Below the pieces are notes generated by a model. That model searched no databases. It was given only the letters and a program-made list of their open reading frames with translations, and was not told the origin of the DNA. Shown here piece after piece: positions 1-8,390 of a stretch of 27,921 nt of DNA. The first letter of the stretch is position 1. Every line of letters starts with the position of its first letter. The stretch spans positions 1-27,921 of the forward strand of contig CAYMFU010000264.1 of NCBI GenBank assembly GCA_964389805.1. The letters are read 5' to 3'. Position numbers and translations under genes: made by a program. Source of the DNA: JAGTVG01 sp964389805. Lineage in GTDB: Bacteria > Bacteroidota > Bacteroidia > Cytophagales > Cyclobacteriaceae.

Positions 1-201
1 AAGGCCACGCTAATACCTGGTCAAACACCCCATGATCCTTATCGGTATGATCCTACGGTATATAGTTACGAATATGTACCGGCAATCAATACCGAAACCG
101 AGGTACGGACATGGCATGATAAGATGTATTATCGGCCGATATCCCGAGATGAGATGAGCCGAAATGAACTTTTGGTGAATAATCCCGGATATGCGGAGTA
201 G
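1..201 (+). CDS. SusD/RagB-family outer-membrane nutrient-binding lipoprotein, C-terminal fragment
   Basis: The window opens inside this gene; only the last 66 codons and the TAG stop are present. Frame 1 reads through from base 1. The final residues show the hallmark end of SusD/RagB proteins: a Trp followed by a Tyr-rich stretch, then RPISRDEMSRNELLVNNPGY, which matches the family pattern of a Pro-Ile, a conserved Glu, and a terminal Asn-Pro-Gly-Tyr. SusD proteins are surface lipoproteins that cap a SusC TonB-dependent transporter and deliver glycans or peptides to it, so a susC gene is expected upstream, outside the window. The substrate cannot be told from this fragment. A terminator hairpin follows 23 bases after the stop, so the large repeat lipoprotein downstream probably has its own promoter. 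Family assignment is confident; specificity is unknown. Confidence 0.85.
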   Translation, partial: KATLIPGQTPHDPYRYDPTVYSYEYVPAINTETEVRTWHDKMYYRPISRDEMSRNELLVNNPGYAE

Positions 202-223
202 TCGTAAATAATTCTTAACCAAA

Positions 224-264
224 AGAAAAAGAGGTTGTCTCAAATGAGGCAACTTCTTTTTTTT
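224..264 (+). terminator. Rho-independent terminator after the SusD-like gene
   Basis: AGAGGTTGTCTC (230-241) can pair with GAGGCAACTTCT (246-257) through a loop of four bases, using two G-U pairs. A run of eight T follows and an A-rich run precedes. It lies 23-60 bases after the stop codon. Confidence 0.8.
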
Positions 265-663
265 GCACCAAGGCTTAGAATCTTTTGGTGGAAACTAACA
301 GCAATTAAAATTCTTTAAATACTAATCCGACTCCTTCCGGTTTCAGTTACCTGTGCCAATTTCTCCGTTTTTTATTTTTCCATTTCAAAATTCTTCAATT
401 CTGAACCTTGGATTAAAGACCCCTCAACCTGAGTTATATATTTTGTCTTAATCCATATATTAAAACTCCAACCTTTAGCTTCTTAATCATATCACTTCTT
501 TTATTGATTGGCCGGTTCTTTTGTCCAAAACAAATTTGCTTCAGACTACCAATCTCAATTTTAACTTGATATTCCAAAGAAAATCCTATGAGAATCGAAA
601 ACATAAGATATTTTAATTTCATGTATATTTCTTCAGACACAATTGATTATCTTTCAAACTCAA
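265..663. other. Intergenic spacer of about 400 bases, possibly with a decayed gene
   Basis: No intact gene is evident. The minus strand contains a short open frame (434-622) whose reading could continue in another frame to about 368 (see the pseudogene entry). The plus strand holds a near-match to the -7 promoter element, TATATTTC at 624-631, which could serve the lipoprotein gene starting at 664; no convincing -33 TTG is seen at the right distance. Confidence 0.5.
368..622 (-). pseudogene. Possible remnant of a small gene, frameshifted
   Basis: An ATG at 622 opens a 62-codon frame starting MKLKYLMFSILIGFSL, a basic start followed by a hydrophobic stretch, that stops at 434. In the next minus-strand frame a plausible continuation runs from about 470 to a TAA near 368, including the segment WSFNIWIKTKYITQVEG and then SLIQGSELKNFEMEK. 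Switching frame near 470 would give one protein of roughly 83 residues. I do not recognise the product. It may be chance, a sequencing error, or a decayed gene. The region also carries many T-rich tracts typical of non-coding DNA here. Confidence 0.2.
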
Positions 664-3600
664 ATGAAAAGAAAGATTATCATAATATTTCATCTGTGGT
701 TGACAGGTATTCTTCTGATCACATGTAATACAAAGGATGAGAACCAGGGATCCTTATCCCATTCCCGAACTTTGTTTGAACTTCAGCCACCCGAAAAGAC
801 GAATGTCACTTTCCAGAACAGGATCGTTGAAGGATTGAATACCAATGTATTGATGTACGAGTATTTCTATAATGGTGCTGGTGTTGCCGCAGGCGACCTC
901 AACAACGATGGATTAGAAGATCTGGTTTTTACCAGCAATATGGAGGATAATGCCCTGTACCTGAATATGGGAGATTTAAAATTCAAGGAAGTTGGTGGTA
1001 TAGCCAATATTAAAGGCAGGCCTGGACCATGGAAAACAGGAATTACCATGGCAGATGTTAATGGTGATGGATTGTTGGATCTTTATGTTTGTTATTCCGG
1101 CAAAATGGCTCCACCAAAAATGATCAATCAACTTTTCATAAATCAGGGCATCGGTCAGGACGGCGTTCCGCGATTTGTTGAGCGTACCCGGCAATATGGA
1201 TTGGAATTCCCTACAAATACCACCCATGCTGTTTTCTTCGATTTCGACCAGGACGGTGACCTTGACCTTTTTATCCTGAACCACCACCCGGACTCACTTC
1301 CAAAACTGAATGAAGAAGATACTGAAAATGTATTGGCGATAGATGACCAGTTGCACGGTGTTCGTTTATTGAGAAATGACAATGGCCTTTTCAAAGACAT
1401 CACCATCTCCGCCGGCTTCATCAGCTCACCAATCACCTATGGCCTGGGAGCAGGAGTTGTGGATATCAACCTGGATGGCTGGACTGACATCTATATATGT
1501 AACGACTTTTCACTTCCTGATTATCTGTATATCAACAATGGGGATGGAACTTTTACAGACCGATTGCAGGAAAAATTAGGCCATACCAGTTATGCATCCA
1601 TGGGGAATAATGTTGCAGACATCAATAACGATGGACTTCCGGATATTTTTTCACTGGATATGCTTCCGGAAGATAATAGAAGGCAAAAACTCCTTCTGGC
1701 ACCCAACGACTATGATTTTTTCAACCTGAATCTCAAACTTGGATTTTACTATCAGTATTTACGTAGCATGATGCATCTTAATAATGGCAATGGCACCTTT
1801 AGTGAGATCGGCCAAATAGCTGGAATTGCTGCTACCGATTGGAGCTGGGCACCTGTTTTTGCTGATTATGATAATGACGGATGGAAAGACCTGCTTATAA
1901 CAAATGGGTATTTAAGGGATTATACAAACCTGGATTTTCTGCGTAACATGGACATGTTTGTTAAAAACAATCCAAAACTAAACCGGAATGATGTACTTCA
2001 TTTAGTGAACACCATGCCTGAAACGGAATTGCATAATTATATATATAAAAACAATAAAAACGCCACCTTCACAAAAACCAATACTGAGTGGGGATTATCA
2101 GAAGGATCGTATAGCAATGGAACGGTATATGTTGACCTGGATAATGATGGTGATCTTGAAATAGTTACAAACAATATCAATAAACCTGCTTTCATTTATG
2201 AAAACAAATCGAATGAACTCAGTACAAATCATTTTTTAAAGGTCAAGCTAAAGGGTTCAAGGAAAAACAGGTATGGTCATGGAGCGAAGGTATATGTATA
2301 CTCCGGAGATCAGCTACAAATGCTGGAACAACAAACTGCCAGAGGCTATCAATCTAGTGTATCGCCAATACTGCACTTTGGACTTGGTGAGACTTCCATT
2401 TTAGATTCTGTAAAAATTATCTGGCTTGGAGGAATGTCAGAAACAATTGCAAATGTATCCTCCAATCAAACGCTTGAGTTTGTAGAGGAGAATGCCAAAA
2501 TCTATTATCAAATACCTTTACAAGTTATGGGCCTGTTTACCAAAATTAAATCTCCAATCGATTTTAAGCATTCAAACTTGGAAATAAATGATTTTAAACG
2601 CCAGCCACTCATGCTGAATGCAAAATCATTCGAAGGGCCATGTATGGCAAAAACGGATGTTAATGGGGACGAATTGGAAGATATTTTCATAGGGGGTGGG
2701 CCAGGACAAGCGGGAAAAATATTTATACAACAAAAATCTGGGTTTAAGGAAATCTCCACACCATCCTTTCATGCTGACCGTGCCTGTGATGATGTTGATG
2801 CTGAGTTCTTTGACGCAAATATGGATGGATTTGTTGATTTATATGTCTGTTCAGGAGGGTATCACAATTATCAACCTGATGATATTGCCTTTAAAGACCG
2901 CTTATATCTGAATGATGGTAAAGGAAATTATAGAAAAGCAAATGGCGCGCTTCCTGAAAGACTGGTCAGCAGCGGGTGTGTGTCAGTAAATGATGTAAAT
3001 GGTGATGGATCAATCGATATTTTTACAGGTGGATTCGTTATTCCCGGCCGCTATCCTGAGACTCCTTCCAGTGCTTTATTGATAAATGATGGTAAAGGAA
3101 ATTTCAAGGATCAGACAAATACTATCGCTCCCGGTCTGAATAATATTGGAATGGTTTCAGATGCCTCCTGGGCGGACCTGGATAGTGACGGCGATGAAGA
3201 ACTAATTGTGGTCGGGCAGTGGATGGCTGTATCCGTTTTCGGAAAAATCGATGAGATACTGGCAGACCGGACCCGTGATTTCTTTGGGCGTACATATACT
3301 GGTTTCTGGAATACAATCCTGATTGATGATCTGAATAATGATGGGAAACCGGATATCATTGCCGGGAATCTGGGAGAGAATTCGCAAATGAGGGCGGCAG
3401 TAAATGAACCAGCTGATCTGTATTATAAAGATTTTGACAATAATGGTTCAATTGATCCAGTGATATGTTTTTATATTCAAGGGATCAGCTATCCCTATGT
3501 TACCAGAAAAGAGCTGATTGCACAAATACCCAGAATGGCACAGAAATTTCCCGATTTTGAGAGTTATGCCGATGCAACGATACAGGATGTATTTACGGGC

Positions 3601-3999
3601 CCGGAATTAAAAGATGCAGGGCACCTTGCTGCTGACCATGGCCGGACCACGTATTTCGAGCAAAATGAAGAAGGCATATTTGTTGATAAGCCATTACCGA
3701 TTGAGACACAGTATGCACCCATATATACTTTAAATGTATTGGATTTCAACCAGGATGGGAATAAAGACCTAATACTTTGTGGTAATATAAATAATGCCAG
3801 AATACGCTTTGGCAAATATGATGCAAACTATGGATTATTGCTACAGGGAGATGGATTCGGTGGATTTCAAACAGTTGATCAGTATAGATCCGGATTTAAA
3901 TTGAAAGGTGATGTTCGCAGCAGTATTTTATTGAATGACATGATCCTCTTTGGTATTAACAACCATGATGTTAAAGCTTATCGGTTGAACAATCAGTAA
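664..3999 (+). CDS. Large FG-GAP/VCBS-repeat lipoprotein with ASPIC/UnbV domain (CRTAC1-like)
   Basis: A 1111-residue protein. I choose the ATG at 664 over an in-frame TTG at 643 because it begins a clean lipoprotein signal: MKRK, a hydrophobic run, and lipobox LITC with Cys21. At least 14 acidic calcium-loop motifs of the form D-x-[DN]-x-[DN]-G-x-x-[DE] are visible (DLNNDGLEDL, DVNGDGLLDL, DFDQDGDLDL, DYDNDGWKDL, DVNGDGSIDI, DFNQDGNKDL and others), the signature of FG-GAP/VCBS beta-propeller repeats. An ASPIC/UnbV domain lies at about residues 522-605 and divides two blocks of repeats. The expected place is the outer membrane or cell surface. Such proteins often accompany SusC/SusD pairs in Bacteroidota and are thought to act in ligand binding or adhesion; no enzymatic motif is seen. 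It follows a SusD gene and precedes, on the other strand, a CotH-type secreted protein. Function is inferred from family and context only. Confidence 0.85.
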   Translation: MKRKIIIIFHLWLTGILLITCNTKDENQGSLSHSRTLFELQPPEKTNVTFQNRIVEGLNTNVLMYEYFYNGAGVAAGDLNNDGLEDLVFTSNMEDNALYLNMGDLKFKEVGGIANIKGRPGPWKTGITMADVNGDGLLDLYVCYSGKMAPPKMINQLFINQGIGQDGVPRFVERTRQYGLEFPTNTTHAVFFDFDQDGDLDLFILNHHPDSLPKLNEEDTENVLAIDDQLHGVRLLRNDNGLFKDITISAGFISSPITYGLGAGVVDINLDGWTDIYICNDFSLPDYLYINNGDGTFTDRLQEKLGHTSYASMGNNVADINNDGLPDIFSLDMLPEDNRRQKLLLAPNDYDFFNLNLKLGFYYQYLRSMMHLNNGNGTFSEIGQIAGIAATDWSWAPVFADYDNDGWKDLLITNGYLRDYTNLDFLRNMDMFVKNNPKLNRNDVLHLVNTMPETELHNYIYKNNKNATFTKTNTEWGLSEGSYSNGTVYVDLDNDGDLEIVTNNINKPAFIYENKSNELSTNHFLKVKLKGSRKNRYGHGAKVYVYSGDQLQMLEQQTARGYQSSVSPILHFGLGETSILDSVKIIWLGGMSETIANVSSNQTLEFVEENAKIYYQIPLQVMGLFTKIKSPIDFKHSNLEINDFKRQPLMLNAKSFEGPCMAKTDVNGDELEDIFIGGGPGQAGKIFIQQKSGFKEISTPSFHADRACDDVDAEFFDANMDGFVDLYVCSGGYHNYQPDDIAFKDRLYLNDGKGNYRKANGALPERLVSSGCVSVNDVNGDGSIDIFTGGFVIPGRYPETPSSALLINDGKGNFKDQTNTIAPGLNNIGMVSDASWADLDSDGDEELIVVGQWMAVSVFGKIDEILADRTRDFFGRTYTGFWNTILIDDLNNDGKPDIIAGNLGENSQMRAAVNEPADLYYKDFDNNGSIDPVICFYIQGISYPYVTRKELIAQIPRMAQKFPDFESYADATIQDVFTGPELKDAGHLAADHGRTTYFEQNEEGIFVDKPLPIETQYAPIYTLNVLDFNQDGNKDLILCGNINNARIRFGKYDANYGLLLQGDGFGGFQTVDQYRSGFKLKGDVRSSILLNDMILFGINNHDVKAYRLNNQ

Positions 4000-4043
4000 G
4001 CTATTTGGCACCCTGCCTAGAGAATATTTTGAGTTCAGTTCAC

Positions 4044-4418
4044 CTAACCTTTTTTCAGTTTGTGACTTACAATAAATAGAGTCCCAACAAGAATGAAGGG
4101 AACAGTAATCGTCATTATGATCCCCAGACTCATCCATACAGACTCATTCATTTTATAATTATGATTGAAAATAAAGGGAGTTAGAACTAGACCGATAATG
4201 ATAAATATAATACCCCCTGCAAATTCCTTATTCCATGCCAGAATTAGAATACCAAGTAAAATAAAGGATGGAATAAGGCGAATAAAAAAGGCTCCAAGTT
4301 GTTGCCATATGGTAAGATCCGGCTCGAATGCATCAGCGGCAAACATACTAATGAACAATATGGCCAGGATACATATAATCCTTGGAAGCCAGTGAAATAT
4401 AGTTTTTGAATCTTTCAT
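4044..4418 (-). CDS. Small four-helix membrane protein, conserved in Bacteroidota
   Basis: A 124-residue protein starting at the ATG at 4418 (a TTG two codons upstream is less likely). Four hydrophobic segments are evident: about residues 11-28, 41-60, 66-85 and 97-118. It ends in a lysine-rich tail (SHKLKKG). The pattern resembles the DUF7670-type small integral membrane proteins of Bacteroidota, remembered from the motif of a Phe-Glu-Pro after helix 1 and a Trp-Gln-Gln before helix 2; this match was not checked. No catalytic or transport motif is visible. It is convergent with the repeat lipoprotein gene (44 bases apart) and 134 bases downstream of the CotH gene on the same strand. Function unknown. 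Confidence 0.65.
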   Translation of the reverse strand: MKDSKTIFHWLPRIICILAILFISMFAADAFEPDLTIWQQLGAFFIRLIPSFILLGILILAWNKEFAGGIIFIIIGLVLTPFIFNHNYKMNESVWMSLGIIMTITVPFILVGTLFIVSHKLKKG

Positions 4419-4552
4419 ACTCAAGGAATTTGAAAAACAATATATTATATATTAATAACATTTAAGAAAAATGTTTAGTTCATTAGATGGGAATGCATAA
4501 TGCCGGTAAAGTGTAAAAAATGAATATTTAAAGATCAATTATGAGTTTGCCC

Positions 4553-6172
4553 TCAGTGTTTTATAAAGCTGCCTGTCCATTGGGAGCCATCGGTGAAGAG
4601 GTTTTTTATTATATATAATCCGGATCGTAAGGAACCGATATCCATAGTTTTAGAATTTGGCATATATGGAATTTCATGCCGTTCACCATTCGAGGAATAC
4701 AGGGAAATATCGAATATTGGTTTATCGGATTTCACAGAAAGATACTCAAATGCAGGATTGGGGTATATGGAGCATTCAATATTGTTCCCACCGGAATTAA
4801 AGGGCTTATCATCCAATCCGGTAACTATAACTGAAGAGAATTGCATATCCAGCCAATTCAATCTAGTACTGATCCAATTTTTAAATTTGCTTATCTCACC
4901 CTCAAAGGTTTCGGGTTGTGGATCTACTTCCGGAGCACCAACATTTTGACCTAATATAGGCCATCGAGAATAGTGTCTTTTCTGAGGTTCATCCATAAGA
5001 TCAGCAACCGAATCGATATAATTGAAAATATAGTCTTCACCAAGTATCGACTGTCTGAGTTCTAAATATCTCTCCTTTACCCGGCTAACAAATCGAATAT
5101 CCTTCATTAGTTTTACTGTCCAACCCGGTGGTACTGGCCAGGGATCGCATTGATGCACAGTAAATGCCCATCCTGAACCATCTGTTGCACCGAAAATACA
5201 TTCATCAATATTCTTCCATGCCCAGTCAAAATCCCAGACTGGTCCAGCACGCAGCAATCCATCCTTACTATTTTTATCTTTATAAAAGTAACTGCTCTTT
5301 TTATAGCCATCCACATTCCGTGCTAATTCATTCAACAAGAAATAATCTACAAATGAATCCAGATCCATATAATCTGACATGATATCCGTTAATCCCTGAG
5401 GTCCTGCCTCATACAATGCACCCTCCATTTGATCTACAAATTGTTGGATATACAGCTTTTGCTGGTTTGTAATTTCATCAGGTTTAGGGTAATAGTAAAC
5501 AAAGTGGACTCGCTCAGTACTTCCTTCGAATGGAGGGTGACGGTTTTCCCAGCTATTGTATTCATCAAAATAATCTACTTTAAAAACATAACCACCTGTA
5601 ACATCATCGCCATAGTTGTCTTGTTCTGTCAATTTGGCTATATCGATCCGGTTTTTATCCACCTTTATTTTTTCGGTTAATACATAAATTCCATTATAGC
5701 GACCATTAACTATCACCTCACAAAATTGTGTCCGAGGTGCATAATGACCCATTTGACGAAAGAGTTCGAATGCGAGGGAATTGCGCATAAACGTTTTATC
5801 ATTATAGTTTGCCAGAAGAATCCAGTCGTTCTCTGAGGGCATATGGAATAAAGGAACATTCAGATTATTTCCCGAACTGTCTCTTGTTTCAAATCCATAG
5901 GGTTTTTGAGGAAGCCATGCTGAATATCTTCCACGGATCTCAATACCTATATTTCCATCATAGATATTAGGATCATCGGATTTTCCGGAATAACCGTTCT
6001 TATTATAAATGATCTTTAAATGGGCTTCAATTTTTGGTTCATCTATAATCGGTTGGCCACCTGTTTCAATTATGACCAGTGGCAGGTTGGTGGAATCAAG
6101 TTGCGCAAATAACTTGAGATTCCAGCAAAAAGAAATGCCTAAAAAAATAAAAAACAAATAACTCTTACCCAT
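4553..6172 (-). CDS. Secreted CotH-kinase-family protein with T9SS sorting domain
   Basis: A 539-residue protein. The N-terminus (MGKSYLFFIFLGISFCW) is a signal peptide. The body is a CotH domain: a conserved Arg-Gly-Arg strand (IEIRGRYSAW), the segment NDWILLANYNDKTFMRNSLA, YNGIYVLTEKIK, and the acidic active-site motif GPVWDFDWAW at about residues 310-320, where the DFD aspartates would bind metal in CotH kinases. The last 75 residues or so form a type A T9SS sorting domain, opening with SIYPNP and ending with a short beta strand (GSFIKH). It is therefore probably secreted across the outer membrane and attached to the surface or released. In Bacillus CotH phosphorylates a spore-coat protein; in Bacteroidota the substrate is unknown. 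The Shine-Dalgarno site (6178-6185) is unusually strong for this phylum. Confidence 0.85.
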   Translation of the reverse strand: MGKSYLFFIFLGISFCWNLKLFAQLDSTNLPLVIIETGGQPIIDEPKIEAHLKIIYNKNGYSGKSDDPNIYDGNIGIEIRGRYSAWLPQKPYGFETRDSSGNNLNVPLFHMPSENDWILLANYNDKTFMRNSLAFELFRQMGHYAPRTQFCEVIVNGRYNGIYVLTEKIKVDKNRIDIAKLTEQDNYGDDVTGGYVFKVDYFDEYNSWENRHPPFEGSTERVHFVYYYPKPDEITNQQKLYIQQFVDQMEGALYEAGPQGLTDIMSDYMDLDSFVDYFLLNELARNVDGYKKSSYFYKDKNSKDGLLRAGPVWDFDWAWKNIDECIFGATDGSGWAFTVHQCDPWPVPPGWTVKLMKDIRFVSRVKERYLELRQSILGEDYIFNYIDSVADLMDEPQKRHYSRWPILGQNVGAPEVDPQPETFEGEISKFKNWISTRLNWLDMQFSSVIVTGLDDKPFNSGGNNIECSIYPNPAFEYLSVKSDKPIFDISLYSSNGERHEIPYMPNSKTMDIGSLRSGLYIIKNLFTDGSQWTGSFIKH

Positions 6173-6177
6173 GTTGT

Positions 6178-6185
6178 TCCTCCCT
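6178..6185 (-). promoter_or_regulatory. Strong Shine-Dalgarno site of the CotH gene
   Basis: The minus strand reads AGGGAGGA five bases before the ATG, close to the perfect anti-16S complement. Most other starts in this window have no such site, as is usual in Bacteroidota, so this fixes the start and may raise translation. Confidence 0.6.
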
Positions 6186-6406
6186 GACTATGCTAAGATA
6201 ATTAATTTTAGCCATTTGATTTACATGAAATAATATACAAGAAAGCTGATTCTAAGGTTAATCCGGTGCTTGTTGATTAATGATAGATAACTATTCATTA
6301 ATCCATTCAGGTAATTAAAAAAATGAACCCACCTATTTAAATTCCATATCTCCCTTGTTTATGTAATAGGTTGATATAGTATATCTGGTAAAGAAATTGA
6401 TATAAT

Positions 6407-6432
6407 AAAAAAGGCAGCCTCTGGTGGCAGCC
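6407..6432 (-). terminator. Rho-independent terminator of atpDC
   Basis: On the minus strand GGCTGCC, a six-base loop, and a second GGCTGCC form a hairpin: each copy is complementary to the other except for a central T-T mismatch. Six T follow. An alternative tighter fold pairs TGGTGG with CCACCA just upstream. It lies about 21 bases past the atpC stop codon. Confidence 0.7.
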
Positions 6433-6453
6433 ACCATTGTCTCATTAAATTAT

Positions 6454-6705
6454 TTATTCATCCGTCAGGATACTTTCAGCAAGAAGAACTACTTTATTGT
6501 TAAGGACTTCAACAACACCGCCGCCAATATTTACCTCCTGCTTGCTATTATTTGATTTATATACAACCTTGCCCTTTTCAAGGGTTGAAATAAGAGGAGC
6601 ATGGTTGTTCAGTACCTGAAAGGAACCCTTCGCACCTGGAAATGTTGCTGAATCGACCTGGCCTTCAAATACTTTTTGATCTGGTGTATAAATTTCTAGC
6701 AACAT
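6454..6705 (-). CDS. atpC: F1Fo ATP synthase epsilon subunit (short form)
   Basis: An 83-residue protein. It matches only the N-terminal beta-sandwich of epsilon: MLLEIYTPDQKVFEGQV, then FPGAKGSFQVLNNHAPLIS, with the conserved Asn-His-Ala-Pro-Leu. It ends after GGGVVEVLNNKVVLLAES. The E. coli subunit is about 139 residues, with a C-terminal helical hairpin that brakes ATP hydrolysis; that part is absent here. The short form is familiar in Bacteroidota, so this is probably not a truncation by mutation. The subunit still links the rotor's gamma subunit to the c-ring. It lies 57 bases downstream of atpD and is followed by a terminator. Confidence 0.93.
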   Translation of the reverse strand: MLLEIYTPDQKVFEGQVDSATFPGAKGSFQVLNNHAPLISTLEKGKVVYKSNNSKQEVNIGGGVVEVLNNKVVLLAESILTDE

Positions 6706-6762
6706 ATTTATTCTTTTTCTGATTTACAGATTAATTACAATTTCAACATACCAGGTGAGAAA

Positions 6763-8286
6763 CTATGCCGTCTCTTTTTCACCCTTCGCTTCACTGATCA
6801 ATTTATCACCTTTTTCAATAGCACTTTCAACTGATCCCACCATATTAAAGGCTGCCTCTGGCAGATGATCCAATTCGCCATCCATGATCATATTAAATCC
6901 TTTGATGGTATCCTTGATGTCAACCAGGACACCAGGAATAGAAGTAAAGGCTTCCGCAACATGGAAAGGTTGAGATAAAAACCGCTGTACTCTCCTTGCT
7001 CTGTGAACCACCTCCTTATCTTCATCGGATAATTCATCCATACCGAGAATAGCTATTATATCCTGAAGCTCCTTATATCTCTGCAGGATCTCTTTAACGC
7101 GTTGGGATGTGTTATAATGCTCTTCACCAAGCGTTTCAGCATTCAATATTCTCGATGTGGAATCCAATGGATCCACAGCTGGATAAATTCCAAGTTCTGA
7201 AATTTTCCTGGATAATACAGTAGTGGCATCCAGGTGGCTGAATGTTGTAGCAGGTGCAGGATCAGTAAGGTCATCAGCAGGAACATATACAGCCTGTACA
7301 GAGGTAATGGATCCCCTATTGGTAGACGTGATCCTTTCCTGCATGGCACCCATTTCTGAAGCTAAGGTAGGTTGATAACCCACAGCTGAAGGCATCCTTC
7401 CAAGCAAAGCAGATACTTCGGAACCTGCCTGTGTAAACCGGAATATATTATCCATAAAAAATAAAATATCTTTACCTTTTCCAGTGCCGTCACCGTCTCT
7501 GAAGTATTCAGCTACAGTAAGACCTGACAGAGCCACTCTGGCCCTTGCACCGGGAGGTTCATTCATCTGTCCGAATACAAGTGTAGCTTGTGATTTTTCA
7601 ACTTCTTTCATGTCAACTTTTGAAAGATCCCAGTCGCCACTTTCCATATTTTTCAAAAATTCATCTCCATATTTTATTACGCCTGACTCGATCATTTCCC
7701 TGAGGAGGTCATTACCTTCCCTGGTCCTTTCCCCTACGCCAGCGAATACGGAGAGACCAGAATAGGCTTTGGCAATATTATTAATGAGTTCCATGATAAT
7801 AACAGTTTTGCCAACTCCTGCACCACCAAACAATCCGATCTTTCCGCCTTTTGGATAAGGTTCCAGGAGGTCAATGACCTTTATCCCTGTAAACAACACC
7901 TCTGAAGATGTTGAAAGATCTTCAAACTTCGGAGCGGACCGGTGAATAGGAAGTTTGCCAGTTGCTTTTGGGGGCATCAACCCATCTATAGATTCACCAA
8001 CCACATTAAATAGCCGTCCTCTTATATTTTCACCAATTGGCATGGTAATGGGGCCTTCCAGATGTAGAACTTCTGCTCCCCGAACAAGACCTTCAGTACT
8101 ATCCATGGCAATAGTTCTGACCCTGTCTTCGCCTAAGTGTTGCTGACATTCCAAAATAACCTTTTCTCCATTGGGTTTTGATACTTCTAATGCATCGTAT
8201 ATGCTGGGTAAAGTGGATCCCTCTTCTTCAAAGCTTACATCTACCACTGCTCCAATTATCTGCGTTATTTTACCTTTATTCGCCAT
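6763..8286 (-). CDS. atpD: F1Fo ATP synthase beta subunit
   Basis: A 507-residue catalytic subunit of F1. Visible are the Walker A GGAGVGKT (154-161), the catalytic-glutamate motif GERTREGND (E186), the Walker B region DILFFMDNIFRF (273-284), and the DELSEED-loop equivalent DELSDED (417-423). Compared with E. coli beta there is an insertion of roughly 27 residues at about 206-232 (rich in Asp, Glu and Lys), between the catalytic Glu and GQMNEPPGARAR; I recall a similar insertion in other Bacteroidota. The other ATP synthase genes are not in the window: in many Bacteroidota atpD-atpC sit apart from the atpBEFHAG cluster. It has its own promoter (8361-8368) and a 3' neighbour atpC. Enzyme of the inner membrane, cytoplasmic side. 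Confidence 0.98.
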   Translation of the reverse strand: MANKGKITQIIGAVVDVSFEEEGSTLPSIYDALEVSKPNGEKVILECQQHLGEDRVRTIAMDSTEGLVRGAEVLHLEGPITMPIGENIRGRLFNVVGESIDGLMPPKATGKLPIHRSAPKFEDLSTSSEVLFTGIKVIDLLEPYPKGGKIGLFGGAGVGKTVIIMELINNIAKAYSGLSVFAGVGERTREGNDLLREMIESGVIKYGDEFLKNMESGDWDLSKVDMKEVEKSQATLVFGQMNEPPGARARVALSGLTVAEYFRDGDGTGKGKDILFFMDNIFRFTQAGSEVSALLGRMPSAVGYQPTLASEMGAMQERITSTNRGSITSVQAVYVPADDLTDPAPATTFSHLDATTVLSRKISELGIYPAVDPLDSTSRILNAETLGEEHYNTSQRVKEILQRYKELQDIIAILGMDELSDEDKEVVHRARRVQRFLSQPFHVAEAFTSIPGVLVDIKDTIKGFNMIMDGELDHLPEAAFNMVGSVESAIEKGDKLISEAKGEKETA

Positions 8287-8360
8287 GGTGTGATTTATTT
8301 ATTAATTCTTAGCTTAAAATTGTTTCCAACAGTACTTGTTAGTGAAAAAATTCTCAAGTG

Positions 8361-8368
8361 CAAAAGTA
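8361..8368 (-). promoter_or_regulatory. -7 promoter element for atpD
   Basis: The minus strand reads TACTTTTG, an exact match to the Bacteroidota -7 consensus TAnnTTTG, 74 bases before the atpD ATG, in the spacer after the histidine-kinase gene. No good TTG stands at the expected -33 distance. It implies that atpDC is transcribed separately from the upstream kinase. Confidence 0.55.
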
Positions 8369-8390
8369 TACTAAATCCCTCTAAAATGGA

